This document shows positions 34,663-48,372 of a stretch of DNA of 64,000 nucleotides, piece by piece. Position 1 is the stretch's first letter, and the number at the start of each line of letters is the position of its first letter. The stretch is from assembly GCA_003255025.1 (NCBI GenBank), contig QANY01009128.1, positions 1,798,547 through 1,862,546 on the forward strand. Direction: 5' to 3'. A model generated the notes under the pieces. It was not told the origin of the DNA. It worked only from the letters and a program-made list of their open reading frames with translations, and searched no databases. The stretch comes from Datisca glomerata (Eukaryota > Streptophyta > Magnoliopsida > Cucurbitales > Datiscaceae). The translations under genes and the position numbers were made by a program.

Positions 34663-37547
34663 TCATAACTTTATCATCTCCCTCAACAATTTCTTGAAGC
34701 TATATTCGGTCAATCCTTTACGTGTCATGATTTGCAGTTTGGAATGTAGAGCCAAAACATTATATGGATACAAACGCTTGAGAATCTCTGGGTCTCTATC
34801 ATAATCCTGGATGAAACGATTTGAAAAAGAAAAAGCATATGAAACAAGCTGTTTAGTTTATTTACCGTAAGAAAATACGAACAACCTCGTTAGCTGCAAG
34901 CAGGGCGGTCATGCTGCCATTATATGTACAAATATCCTTGAGAAATATTATATAAAATAGACAGTTGAAATATGTGCTTACCTTCTCTGTCACTATGACG
35001 ACAGGTTTGGAACCAAACTTGTTCTCTAGTTCCCCAAGTTTGATTCTGATCATCCTGATATCCTATGATAATTGACAACATTGCATTAACAACTTCATAA
35101 AAGGATCTCAGTTCGCATTAATGATTCGACTTAAAGGTGAAGAGAGTCAATAGAGAATACATTTCCCAAATTCAATAATTGCAGTATGGAGATATGGAAG
35201 TGGGATAACACAGAATTTACACTATAGCTTAGCATCATGTTGTCTGAAAAAAGTAAGATGGCACATTGTCAAGAATCTGACTCGAACCAGGACATGAAGT
35301 CATACCCTCTCTTGTAATCTGTGATGGTCACTGAAGTCCAGTCGATCAACAGAAAATGATCCCATCTGCAGCAAGTTATTTATGTAAGAGAGAAAATAGT
35401 AATATTCCACCGGCAAAACTAACGAGTAGATGGAAAAAGTCAAAGAGAACAAATATACCCACTGAAATGAAGCTTCTCTGTTCTTTCAAGACAAACTTAT
35501 AGAAAAGTTGAACGAGAAAAGGAATCAGGGCAGAAACAGACGTGAAAGGTACCTTCTGTATTGCCCGCACAAAAGCATCTGCAGAGCCAATGGCAGAAAC
35601 ACATAAAACAACATTGCCATGCAAATCTTGCAATGATACTTTAGAGTTAATATTGCTCACATCGAAGAAGTATGAGGGTGCCATTCTAGTGAAAACAATA
35701 ATAAGAGACTCTTTAATTCCTTGCATCACCATTGTAATATCTTCAAGATCTTGTTCGGAAACCTGTCATTTTAAACAAACACTTATAATTTGCTGAAGAG
35801 TTCAGAGTACAGAAGACTGCTATTGACAAATGCAAACAGGACTATAATAGAACTGAAAAAAGCTATAAATTGTATGCCTTCATTTGTCTTCCTAGTCTTC
35901 GACACAAGAAAATTATTATTTATTAAAATAAAGAGGTACAAGCAATTGATTCATACTAGATCAGCATGATGGACTACAGCAATGTCTGCTCGCCTGAGCG
36001 CAGTCAATGGTTCCCTTAAAGGTCCAAGTGGCAGTAATTGACAGTTTCCCCAGAGTGTTAATCCATTAACCATTACAATCTCAACATCACGTTGCAAATG
36101 CCAGTGCTATCTTCCACATAAGAATTGAAAGCATCAACTACGCAATTGATAAGTATAACATCTATAAGCTTTTAAAAATGTCAAACGTGGATAACTGAAG
36201 GTAAATAATTGAAAAGAAACTTTGCATATTTTGTCAACCTACTGATATGTTCTGTCCTCTCTCCCGTTATTGAGAAACAAACTAATGAAAACGAGGAAAC
36301 TTACCATATACTTTAAGTTACCGTTAAAAAATTTAACAAATGGATGAGAAACGATGATGTTTACTACAGCATTTAAAAAGATAAGAGTCTACAATAATCA
36401 TTACCTGCAACCCATCATCCAGAATTACAGCATTGATTCTTTCTGAACTTAGATGATGTTGTCCTTGCTTGAGGTCATGACCCTCACCTGAATTACTACT
36501 TCGACGACCAAAATAACCACATCTCTTGAAAAAAGAAGCAGCAATCGCAGCCCGATTTGCACCTACGCCTACCTTAATAGATCTTCCAAGAAAATGCCTT
36601 CGAAGCATTTCAGCTTCATCACCACCAGCATAGCCCTGACAGAAATGGATCCATTAGGATCACAAATGCCATGGCCAATAGCTTCGACCTAAATACTCAT
36701 CACTGAAGACCAAAACTATGGTTTAAGAATGTCAAAGCAATAAGTAATTTATTATACGACAACGCACAAAATAAAATGATTCAAAAAACCACCATAATTG
36801 CTTATTTGCTGAAATAAGCAAAAATATATTAGCTTCAGTACATATCAAGCACACTCCCATGATATGTGAAAATCAAGAAAATAAAGAATATAGTTTATCA
36901 ATTACCCTATTAAGAATTAGAGGTGAAATTCCAGAGTCAGCCAACCATAGAGCAATGAACTCTACCATCGGTGTTTTCCCATTGCCTCCCCAAGTCAAAT
37001 TCCCAACACTTATAACTGGCACCGGTAACCTTCGAAATTGAGATACAGCCAAAATCATAAAATTATACAACAAACTAAATTAAGAGATCGAAACATCAAG
37101 TACACCAACCTCAGCTCCAAACCCAACTTACTTAAACAATATATTCTATTAATCCAGATTTCGAGAAGTTACAAGTCCTTCAATACAGCAGCCACTATTT
37201 ACGAAAATACAGATAAAATTTGGTCTCAAATTCAGCTCATTAATATTTCAAGTAATTTAAACGACTGCTGAAAACAGGACAGTGTTGTAACTTCTTGATA
37301 AACATGAAGCAGTTGTCTTCTTTCTCTCCGCAGCCAAACGGAATTAGAGAAGTAGTTTTCGAGCTTGTACCTACCGGTGTTTACGAAATAAGCTGTAATG
37401 GTAGAAGTAGTAGCGGAGCGAGAGAGCGAATTTATAGAGAGATGACCCTAAAGAGAGAACTGGAATGAGAGAGCGTTGCAGTGTAGAGAGATTAGCACGG
37501 TCTCGAGCGTAGGCAATCTGGGTCACTGCCATCTTAAGGTTCTCCAT
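34663..37547 (-). CDS. LPXK: Tetraacyldisaccharide 4'-kinase (lipid A 4'-kinase), LPXK
   Basis: LpxK phosphorylates the 4' position of the lipid A disaccharide. In Arabidopsis the lipid A-type pathway has been placed in mitochondria. Eight exons: 37547-37375, 37029-36906, 36635-36405, 36106-35957, 35762-35553, 35365-35306, 35062-34982, 34806-34663. All introns are GT-AG and the sum is 1173 nt, giving 390 residues, the length expected for plant LPXK. Seen: an N-terminal helix region ([20 protein letters not shown]), the [17 protein letters not shown]-loop (residues about 63-78), [31 protein letters not shown] with the DDG motif, [20 protein letters not shown], and the C-terminal basic [14 protein letters not shown]. 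The frame is intact. MENLK at 37547 is taken as start; a second Met lies 5 codons on. A MULE ends about 215 bp upstream. Confidence 0.96.
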
Positions 37548-37763
37548 TTCAGAGAGTGAAGCAAGCAAAACGAACAGAGCTGGAAGGACGAAGGAGAAGG
37601 ACGAAGTGTAATGTTCAGTTAAGCCCTTTTTTTCTTATCAAAGTGTTTTGCCCTGCGGGTTTAATGTGATTTTTTTAAAAAAATCTGAAAATAAAGTATT
37701 TCTGAAACTAAGGTGAAAATAGTCATGTCAAAAAATGTTTTTTGTAAAGATAATTTTCAGTTG
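37548..37763 (-). promoter_or_regulatory. LPXK 5' UTR and promoter region
   Basis: Only about 216 bp separate the LPXK start codon from the inferred MULE terminus at 37764. I see no convincing TATA box. The MULE end must therefore form part of, or abut, the promoter. Confidence 0.5.
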
Positions 37764-40700
37764 ATAAAAGGCGCCTTCAATGTAGAAGCTCTCACCTATA
37801 TACAAAAATTATCAACACAACATGCATACAATCCTGCAGAACTTTTTATGACTTCATCACGCATTATCAATGAACAACATACATTTTTAACAAATTTTAT
37901 GACTTTACATTTTATATTATTCTACAAAAATCCAAATACAAAAAATATAAATCAATCATGTTCTACACGGTGGTCGTCTTCTCATTCTTCTTGGACGTAT
38001 TTCATATGTTTGTAGTTGAGTTACTTGTGATGATGGACCTTCCTCCATAACAGCTGTTGCTACACTTTTTTCCTCTACAATAAGCGGTGGGTCTTCCTCC
38101 ACAATATGTGGGTCTTCATCCACAATAAGCATCTTCCACAATAGGCGAGTTCCGGGCACGTCTTCTACCTCCTCCTCCAGGAGCACTAGCTCATCCTCCT
38201 CTACGCCGTTGAGGTTGATGAAATGGTTCAGAAGTAGAACCAATTTGAGTCACTGGCTCACCTCCAAATGTATAAAAGACCAGCGGCGTGTATGGCTCTT
38301 ACTGAGACATAAATGGTTCGTCTCGAGGCATATGTGATTCTTGTTAACTTCTTTGAGATGGATTGTGTACTCCATGCCTTCGGAACAAATGAGCTTAAGA
38401 AGTCGCATTCGCTTGTCTTATTGCTTGTGCGGTTGTCTCACGCACATTACAGATTCGAGGCAGTATCCAAGACAACTCAGTATCATCAAGTGTCAAATTG
38501 TTAATATTGTCCAAACTCTCCATCTGCATAAATAAAAAAATATTATATAAGTTACTTATACCATATATGCCTATTAATTACATAAATTAATAAAAAAAAT
38601 TACCATTAAATCATATAACGCTCTATGTTGAGTTATGTATCGCCGTATGATTCTCTGATACCATAACATGTATGAGTTGACATATCCATGTTCATCCACG
38701 TGCCCCTCAGCAATGTGTGTCATATGCTCACATCATCTCTCAATGTATGCCTGATGTTGGATGTCTCAATTTAGTTCATTTCTCCCCTTTAAGTCGATGT
38801 CATGCAACCGTCTTCCAGTATCACATGGCTCGAGCACATGTTTAATAATACTGAATTGTCTTAGAACACGATTTGGTCGATGTCATTCCACTATATGAAA
38901 GCAAATGAGGGGAGAGAGACTGCCATATATCTCTATGCATGATGCAGTATTCAGAAAGTGTATGGATAATATCATTATAAGGTTTCCATACAACCTACAA
39001 AAACCATTTTATAAATAATATGATCAAACCCGAGTATTACCTATGTTATAAATAAAACACATAGTATTACCTTATCTGGAGTTTGTCTGTCTAATGCAAA
39101 TCGATACACTTCAAGAACATGTGTGGAGCTTTCTGTGAGACTAAAAATATCTCTTTATCTATGAGATATATTGCACAGTTAAATGCATGTAAATGATAAC
39201 ATATATATATAATAATCAAATGAGTTGACTTACCGTATACCCAAAGGAGGAGGTGGCATTGGAAGTCCATCTTCCCCGACATTATCATGTCTCGCCTGTT
39301 GCAACCTCACTGGTGCCGAATGTGGAATTGGTCTCATGCCCATAATTGCAGTAATACTAGCGGGCCAACAATATCATAAACATTTTTATGGCTGACTTTG
39401 CAAATGAGTGTCGTTCGAAATACAATGATTATATTGAATTACATAAAAATGTACTAAGTCAAAGATTACATTGAATTACATAAAAATGTACTAAGTCAAA
39501 TATTACATTCAATTACATAAAAATATATTAAGTCAAATATTATGAGTCATTCGAAGATTGTCCTCCATTATGAGAAGGACAATTTTGACGGTTATGTCCC
39601 TCTACAAAGTCCACATTTACTATGAGTACTTGCCTCTCTTCAATCCATCTCATTCCTTATACGGGTCAACTTGGGTCTACCTTTCTCCCGCGTCCCAGTT
39701 GTATCAGGGTGCACTATTAAAAAATTAGGAACTCCCCAATAATGTTCATGTGGAAGAGGGTTGAACTGTGGCTTATAACACTCAACAAGCCTTGACCAAT
39801 GGTAATAATGTTCAATGAATTGAGAACTATCAATACGCGCACATGCGCACACTGCTGGAAAATGGGAACATGGGAGGCCAAATGATTGCAACTTGTTCGA
39901 AGTACATGTTCGTTCTTTTAAATTCACATACTGTCTGTTTTGTCCTTTTTACATGTGATTCTGATGTTGACCAATGATAACCTCGAACCTCTCATAGCAC
40001 GATAAAAAATTGTGATCTCATGTGAACTAGCCTTGGCTTCCCAAGTTTTCATCTTCTCAACAACATAAGCAGTAAACACTTCACCTCATAGTAAGGCATC
40101 TCTAGCTTCACTTATCCGCTTTTCAAATCAATTCACACTACGATGAAACGTAAGCTCAACCAAAGCCGTAACTGGTAACATGCGAGCTCCCTTTAGTACA
40201 CCGTTAAAGGATTCTACAATGTTTGTTGTCATCCAACCATATCGGTATCCACCATCGAATGTTAGAGTTCATTTTTCCTTTTTAATATTATCAAAGAAGT
40301 GCACACACCGCTATTTATTTTCTTCATTTCATCCATGCAGAGTTCAGACTTTCTTTGCTGATGTTGCATTCCCGCTTTAAATACTAAATTTTTTAGAGCC
40401 TTGTTCTTGTATTTGTCATTAAAGTTACTCGTAACATGCCTCAAACAATATTGATGATGGCCTAATGGTTCTGACCACCCAAGTTGATGATTATGTGTTA
40501 CAGCTTTTATACAAGCATGTCGGTCAGATATTAACACAAGTCCTTCCCTCTGCGTAACGTAACGCCTCAAGCAATATAAAAACCATGACCAACTATCTAT
40601 GGTTTCCTCATCAACTATAGCATAAGCAATTGGAAAAATACGTCTGTTTGAATCAACCGATGTGGCAATCAACAACTTATGCTTATACTTGCCATATAAA

Positions 40701-42797
40701 AATGTGCCATCAATTTGAATGACTGGTCTACAATATTTGAATCATTCTATAGCAGCAGCAAAAGACCAGAACACATATTCAAATATCACATTACATGGTT
40801 CACTGATATTATGTGTTTTCCATTGAACTACATTCCCAAGATTCGACTTTACAAGCATATTCAACCATATTGGTAGTTGCTGGTAAGATTGATTCCAATC
40901 ACCAAACACTTTAACAATTACTTTTTGTTTAGCTTCTCATACCTTTCTATAATGCACATCGTATCCAAATTATTTTTGGATCCCGTTTCACGACACCCTG
41001 CAACTCTCATGCAATCAATGTTGAGTCCTACTGTGAATGGTCTTGTGATAATCTTGGATAGACACATGTGTGAGGTCCGGTGTATTGAGTTATTTCAAAC
41101 ATATTATGTGATTTTCGACGACATGCATGAACTTTCCATTGACAACCTTCATTAAACTTCTTGCATTTTATAACCCAAAGGTTTGACAATGACTCTACCA
41201 CACTAAAATATTGATGTCTGAGTATCGAGTATCTCTTTAAAGCATACTTAAGGTCTGCCTTACTTTCAAAACGTAAACATTTGTATAATTCATTTGCTTC
41301 ATTTCATATCCCAGTACGTTGGATGGATGTCTGATCTAGCTTTACATTTACGGCATCCCAATCCAACTGAGCAAGGAATGGTGAAGAAGGTTCATGGTAG
41401 AGTATTTCAGCTGAGGGGTTCACAACATCATCCTCTTCAACTTGGTCATCATCTTCATCAATAACATTACAAGCAATTATCTCCTCAAATTCTGCCAAGA
41501 AGAAGCTACGTGGAGGGCTAGATGGATTCACATGAACGTCATGAGCATTTGCATCTTCATGTGGCAAATAACTTCTACTAGGTATATTTTCTTGCACTGT
41601 AGGATACATGTCATCTTCATGGAATGGAGAAGAAATTGTTGCACTATCGTGTACCTCAACTCCACCACTCATATTGTTATTATACAAGTTTATGCTAGGA
41701 CCTCCTACATCTCTAGCATTTTTGGTTAAATATAACTCATTTGTATTTGGGAGAAGAATTTGAAGCATAGTAGTAAACATCACATGAGCATCGTTATCAT
41801 TCTGTATCAGAAATTCAATATAGTTGAATGACCCAACACCAAGAATAAGTGGATAACGATAAACTATATCCAAGTTTCAATGTAGACGGTCAATTGACAA
41901 GGCTTTACATAAAGTATTATATAGCTCGTTAAAAGTAATCTTCTTATGAATTACAATTCCCCTCATTGAAGGTTGATCATAAGAAACTCTATTTGCACCG
42001 ATTACGACATTACCATTCATGTAACATAAAACTACCATAGACTTTTCCCTAATTTGTCAACCTACTAAGCAATATACAACAATTTCAGAACTAGATCTAG
42101 AAATTCTATAAATTAATCTACAAATTCAGAGTTAATAACTACAATTTCATAATATATCAACCCATTCATAAATAAAATTTTACAAATTAAGAATTTAAAC
42201 ATCACAGAATTGAGAAAATGCATCTAAAAATTGAGAACCCAAAACACATGAAAATCTAGGGTTTGAGAGAGATTAAAGAGAGATATTACAAAATTGATGA
42301 CATATATCTATACAACATTCATAAAAAATGAACAATTTCAAGATTTGAAGAACAAATTTAAGAGATCAAAAGGAGTTATAAATATAATTAGGGTTTGAGG
42401 AGTTCTTGCTAGTAATTTGAGAGATTGAGAATTTTTTTTATGAATGAGAGTGAGATAAAAGTGAGAGGGTATAATGCCGGCGAAATGGCAGTAAACTCCG
42501 GCCACAATCGACGACGAACAACAGCGGGGAAGGGTGTTGGAGGCGGGTTGAGGGGCTTTTGTTCACAGGCGTTCTGTTTGCGAAATGGTACTCTGCTTTC
42601 TGTATTGCGAGCTTTTAAAAGTATCATTGAAGGCGTCTTTTATAAAGACACCTTCTACTTTTAATGAAGGCATCTTTACAAAAATACTGTATTTTAATTA
42701 TACTGTAGAATTTTAATTATATAACCCACTTACTAATATTTTAATTATCTTTTATAAAGACACCTTCTACTTTTAATTATAATGAAGGCGTCTTTTT
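37764..42797 (-). mobile_element. MuDR-type MULE carrying a plant mobile domain, degenerate
   Basis: Left end about AAAAGGCGCCTTCAATGTAG (37766-37785); right end AAAGACGCCTTCATTATAAT on the other strand (42776-42795). These form short, decayed terminal inverted repeats. The right end has further internal copies of the same motifs (42630-42680 and 42750-42797). The interior encodes a MuDR transposase-type protein on the minus strand. No clear 9-bp target duplication was found, so the ends are approximate. Confidence 0.7.
37956..42038 (-). pseudogene. MULE transposase (MUDR, DDE, SWIM) with C-terminal plant mobile domain
   Basis: Minus strand from MVVLCYMNGNVV (42038): an N-terminal region; an acidic linker (41870-41310); a MUDR domain with FESKADLKYALKRYS, WVIKCKKFNEGCQW and HTCVYPRLSQDH (about 41275-41020); a DDE core with IQIDGTFLYGKYKHKLLIA, SNRRIFPIAYAIVDEE and LISDRHACI (about 40730-40500); a SWIM zinc finger with LQSFGLPCSHFPAVCA (about 39890-39830); and a decayed CCHC knuckle near 39590. 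Then a plant mobile domain reads LICFHIVE-stop-HRPNRVLRQF and LHDIDLKGR (about 38910-38780), then IIRRYITQHRALYDLM. It ends in a Pro/Arg tail (RPRRMRRRPPCRT, 37956). Several in-frame stops sit where Trp or Arg is expected. Inactive, but every domain is traceable. Confidence 0.85.
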
Positions 42798-44408
42798 TTC
42801 AAATATACTGTAGAATACTCAAAAATCCATTTACTCGCTTGTTCTTAAAATTAAATTTCTTAAAACTAAAGTTAAAATCCTCTAGCCTAATCCCATGAGA
42901 CTTTGTTGATACACTTTATTTTAAAACTTTGAAAACAAATAATTTACTCCTTTTACTTATCTTTAAAAAAAATTGTATACCCTATAACTCTTATAAAAAA
43001 GTCTGCCAGTGGCATTAAAAGAATTTGAGGCTTAATTTCAAGGATTAAAGCTCCTAAATTGGGAATTGCATACCCCGTAGTTCATAGGCAATTTCAAGGA
43101 TTAATTTCAAGGATTAAAAGAGTCTACTGGGTATGCATTCTGAATGTTAATGGACAGTCAAAACTTTGAAAAATAGGCAATTTAGTCCATTAACCTTCAA
43201 AATGCAAACCCCGTAAGTAGTTCATAGGATTTTTATAAAGGAAAAGCTTTACATGCGTGCATATGACTAAAATCGGGGCTTAATTTCAACTTTTCTTTCT
43301 ACTTCTAGAATTGAACTCCACGGCACTACTTTAACAACAAATTGAAGCTCTCAAAAGAAGAAAGCTCATCAAGAAATTGATCTTCATCTGATGAAGGTGC
43401 TCACATAGAAGAGTATCAGATGCTCACATAGAAGAATTTGTTGGATCATATAGCTCAATTCTGCATCATGCAATGGTTGCGTGATTAAATCTCTTGGCGT
43501 GACAATAGTGATATTGAGTGATTTTAGAGAGAACAAATCTAGGAATGGAGGATTTAAATAGAGACTACAAGGTATGTATCAATAGTTAATGGACTAAATA
43601 GTCCGTTTTCATAATTTTGGAACCAACAATAACAAACTGAGGGACATTAGAGACTTTTACTCCAGGCATTTTTATATAACCCACTTACTAATATTTTCAC
43701 TTTAAAATACAAACGGCGTTAACACGCATATGAATCGCATATTGAAAACAAACGATAAACAATGGAACTTATCCGTTTCAGTTATCAGAAACATGATGTT
43801 CTTTCCCCCAAATTTATCCGTTTCAGATATCCTCTAGCATCCTGGTCCACTCTCAGCAGCCAGCCCTGGCTTTAGTTGTCCATTCATATCATACATAACA
43901 GAATTCTTTTATAATACTACAATGGCATGTTGTCTAGCAGCAGAAAGAGGAATGAGGATTTCCAGAAATGGAATCTTAGAAACACAATTTGGCAATTGGT
44001 AATGTATGCTGAACTCCTCGTTCACGAGTTGACATCCCATTTACTATATTCAACATCTTAAAATTGTTTGGATACGAAAAGAAATCATAAACTATACGAA
44101 CAAACATGGTCAGTTTTCAGAAACATTTTTATGCCAAACTTGATCAGAATTGCATATAGCAAGCACAAAACAAAGCAAATTCATTGATCAGAATAAAAGA
44201 GAAGACACCATGATTTCATCAATTCCATTCACAGAGTAACTATATAAAAGTTGGCATTGAAGTGTCATTTAAATTTGGAGGATCACATAAAAAGAGCAGT
44301 CTTTTACTAGGGCTACACAAACAAGTGACTAGGGGCACGAATATACATTAGTTCCACACTGCTTGTTCAAGGGCTTATTTACATGTTCGGCCGACCAGGC
44401 ACCAGCAC
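42798..44408. other. Intergenic, including ATG8 3' UTR
   Basis: AT-rich. A short imperfect duplication (CAAGGATTAAT / CAAGGATTAAAAG units, about 43037-43125) is present. The phrase TATAACCCACTTACTAATATTTT occurs at 42720-42742 and again at about 43674-43696. The ATG8 3' UTR lies in the last 200-300 bp. No other gene recognised. Confidence 0.6.
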
Positions 44409-45661
<1,253 letters not shown>

Positions 45662-45966
45662 CAGATCTGCAGTTCTCTCTCCTATAGTATCCAGAGTTAG
45701 GGTTTCAAGCACTCGTCAACTCAAAACCAGACTAAAAACAGAAAAATAACAAACAGCATGATCGGCGGGGTCGATATAAAGGGAGAAACTTGCCTTGGAG
45801 GAAATCAGAGAATTCCGTCAAAAAACAATATCGAAGATCGAAGCTTCGTCAGCTTTTGAAGGAGAGAAATCGGATTCACGATGAGATGAGAGAAGTTTCC
45901 ACGTTAAAGGGTTTGGAATGAAGTGGAAATCCTTGGTTCGCAATCTTCCTACGGTCCTACCGGAAA
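45662..45966 (-). promoter_or_regulatory. ATG8 5' UTR, possible UTR intron, and remaining promoter
   Basis: On the minus strand, CCAAGGCAAGTTTCTCC (about 45785-45801) could be a GC-type donor. ACTGCAG|ATCTG just before the ATG could be its acceptor, which fits a leader intron as is common in ATG8 genes. Only about 300 bp separate the ATG from the end of the neighbouring inverted-repeat element. I see no clear TATA box. Confidence 0.4.
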
Positions 45967-46709
45967 GGGTTGTTTGTAAATATATACTCTTTCCAACTTT
46001 TATTTAAAAATTTATACTCATTTCTTATACTTCAATATAAGAAATCTATACTCATAACCTAAAAAATCAAATCAAATCAAATTATTTCCCTTCACAATTC
46101 GGCTATCAAACCAACACTCATTTCTCAAATAAAATCGTATACTTTATTTTCTCAAATAAAGTCTTATATGTTATTTGCTTACTTCTTTTACTTCCTCTTC
46201 GTCTTGCTTCTTCTATATTCTCTATTCTTTTTTAATGAAGCATGCTTCTTCTTTAGTGGAGTGTTTCTTCTTCAATGAGACCCATCCACCAATTCTTCTT
46301 CTTCTTTTTCAGAAACGCACTCAGAAAAATGGTGCTTCTTTTTCAACGAGACTCACCGACTCATTCTTCTTTTTCTTCTAAAAACGCACACAGGTACTCA
46401 TTCTTCTTCTTTTTTACGTAAAAAAAGACTTGTTGCCAATTCTTGTTCTTTCGTCCTCTTTCCTTGTACATTATAATCAAAACTTTTTTTGAAACTAGAA
46501 GTTGGGGAAAATCATCTAGTGCTTAAAAATAATATCAATTTAAATGGTTGTGGGTTATGGGTTTTAGCTTGAGATTCTTGCAAGAAGATAATTGTTATTC
46601 ATATGGTTGTGAGCTTTGGGAATTTAGTTACGTTTAGATTGCCACTCTTGATAATTATAATCTTCTGCATCACTGGATTGCTTGATGCTTGTCATAACCA
46701 TATGTATAT

Positions 46710-47030
46710 ATTGACTACTTGAAGGATTCAAGTAGTTATTTAGGACTACTTGAACCCATCAAGTAGCCATTTTGATTATGACAGTGAGTAATCTAGTGAA
46801 CAAGTGACTAATTGAACGATTCAAGTAGTCATAAATAACTACTTGAATCCTTCAAGTAGTCATAAATCACTACTTGAATCCTTCAAGTAGTCATAAATCA
46901 CTACTTGAACTCTTCAAGTAGTCAACTAATTTCTGGGTTGTTTACTGGCAGAACAAAAATAATTACTTGAAGGTTTTAAGTAGTCTTTAATAACGACTTG
47001 AAGGGTTCAAGTTGTCGTAAATATATATAA
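46710..47030. repeat. Palindromic CTACTTGAA/TTCAAGTAG units, left arm
   Basis: Seven or so copies of CTACTTGAAGGNTTCAAGTAG-type sequence and its reverse complement lie here. One (46948-46980) is preceded by TTTACTGGCAGAACAAAAAT, the counterpart of the TTTACTTTCAGAATCAAAAT spacer in the Copia-borne array at 14120-17882. Confidence 0.9.
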
Positions 47031-47065
47031 TTTACATACTAGCAAAATTAAAAAACTCTTATATT

Positions 47066-47551
47066 TAGGGGTGTGCACGGTTCGGTTCGGTCGGTTAAGA
47101 CATTTTTATAATCGAACTGAATTCACCGGTTACCTATATAATCGAGTCGAACTGAATCGGTGTAACCATCCGAACCGAACTGAATATAACCAAAGTAATC
47201 GATTCGGTTTGGTTACTTGTAATCGGTTCAGCTGTACTTGTAAAACTTCTTAAAATAACAAGGATTTTAAACTGAAAACATCAATAGATCAATAATCAAA
47301 TATAGTTTACATTACTCCATACACTAACCTCCATTCATTTTTAATACTAATGAATCCAAATATTCAACTCAATAATAATAATTAATAATATAAAATATAT
47401 ATTAAAAATGATTATAATCGGTTCAAACCGATTACAGAGTTATTGAGAAAAATAACTGAACCGAAAATGCGGTTATTAAAAATAACCGAGCCGATTACAA
47501 TTGCTATATTAAAAGAACCGGTTCGGTTCAGAAAAAATCTGCACACCCCTA
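47066..47551. mobile_element. hAT-type MITE, 486 bp
   Basis: The termini TAGGGGTGTGCAC and TGCACACCCCTA form an inverted repeat. Flanking 8-mers CTTATATT and CTTACACT match in 6 of 8 positions, both differences being C/T. The inner ends are rich in CGGTTCGGTT/AACCGAACCG. The size, the 8-bp duplication and the terminal sequence fit non-autonomous hAT elements of plants. No coding capacity. Confidence 0.85.
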
Positions 47552-47779
47552 CTTACACTGGTTTGTTTATTGACAGAATCAAATAAGAAAAAAATTCACT
47601 AACTTTTCAAGTTATTTGTGAGGGCACGATGCCCAGCAAGTGTTTGATAAAATGACTCTTCAAGAGTTGGATAAGTCAGTTCTTGGTTTGAGATTATTTT
47701 TTATATTCTAAACATGCGTAGGTACAATATGTCAAGTTTTAATGCCAATGATTTTGCATATGGAGGATTGAGATTTGTT

Positions 47780-48010
47780 AACAAAATATGTGCTTGCGGT
47801 AGAATGGTTACTATGAAAATATCGTAGTTGAATTGAAATAAAAGTAAGCTATATTATTGTTGTTTGGAGAACAAATGTGGGTATTTTGGATGGTGCAATC
47901 CTCTTGATGAAGTGAGTGAAGCTAGTAGCAAGAACAATGATTTAAAAGAACTTAAGGACGAGCTCTAGCGCATGAATACAAGGAGTCAAGCATTAAAGTG
48001 TTGGGTGGGC
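47780..48010 (+). pseudogene. GRF-type zinc-finger gene fragment
   Basis: The frame reads NKICACGRMVTMKIS, then a stop, then KSKLYYCCLENKCGYFGWCNPLDE and a charged coiled-coil-like stretch (SKNNDLKELKDEL). The CxC ... C ... CGYFGW pattern is that of the plant GRF zinc finger, a small single-strand nucleic-acid-binding module. Two stops in about 70 codons and the loss of surrounding sequence show a dead fragment inside the inverted-repeat element. A short stretch reading AQQVFDKM just upstream (about 47630-47655) resembles a PPR repeat but is too short to call. Confidence 0.65.
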
Positions 48011-48372
48011 ACGTTGAAATCTTTTTTTTTCATGTGTGTGCATTCTATGTTTTGCCTTTATAGTCGTGGTCATTGTTAGTGGCAAGTATGATCAGTTGAA
48101 GTATAATCGGTATATAGTGATGGATATCTATATGTGTAAACTTGTTATATACTTAAATTAAATTCTAAGCACGTGTGTATATTGTAGTTGTACCAGACTA
48201 ATTTTTTTCACTATATGGTGGACAAGGTTTGTTGCCCAACTAAAACAATTGACATGAATGAGAAAGAATGCTAACTGAATTATTTTAAACATTGTAAGAA
48301 AAAATACATATGAGAAATGGGGAAGCACAATTAGCCATATACAAAAGTTTGATAAATCTTACAACCCTCAAT

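Noticed and set aside
41442..41729. Plus-strand frame of 95 codons
   Set aside because: It is the shadow of the MULE acidic linker coded on the minus strand.
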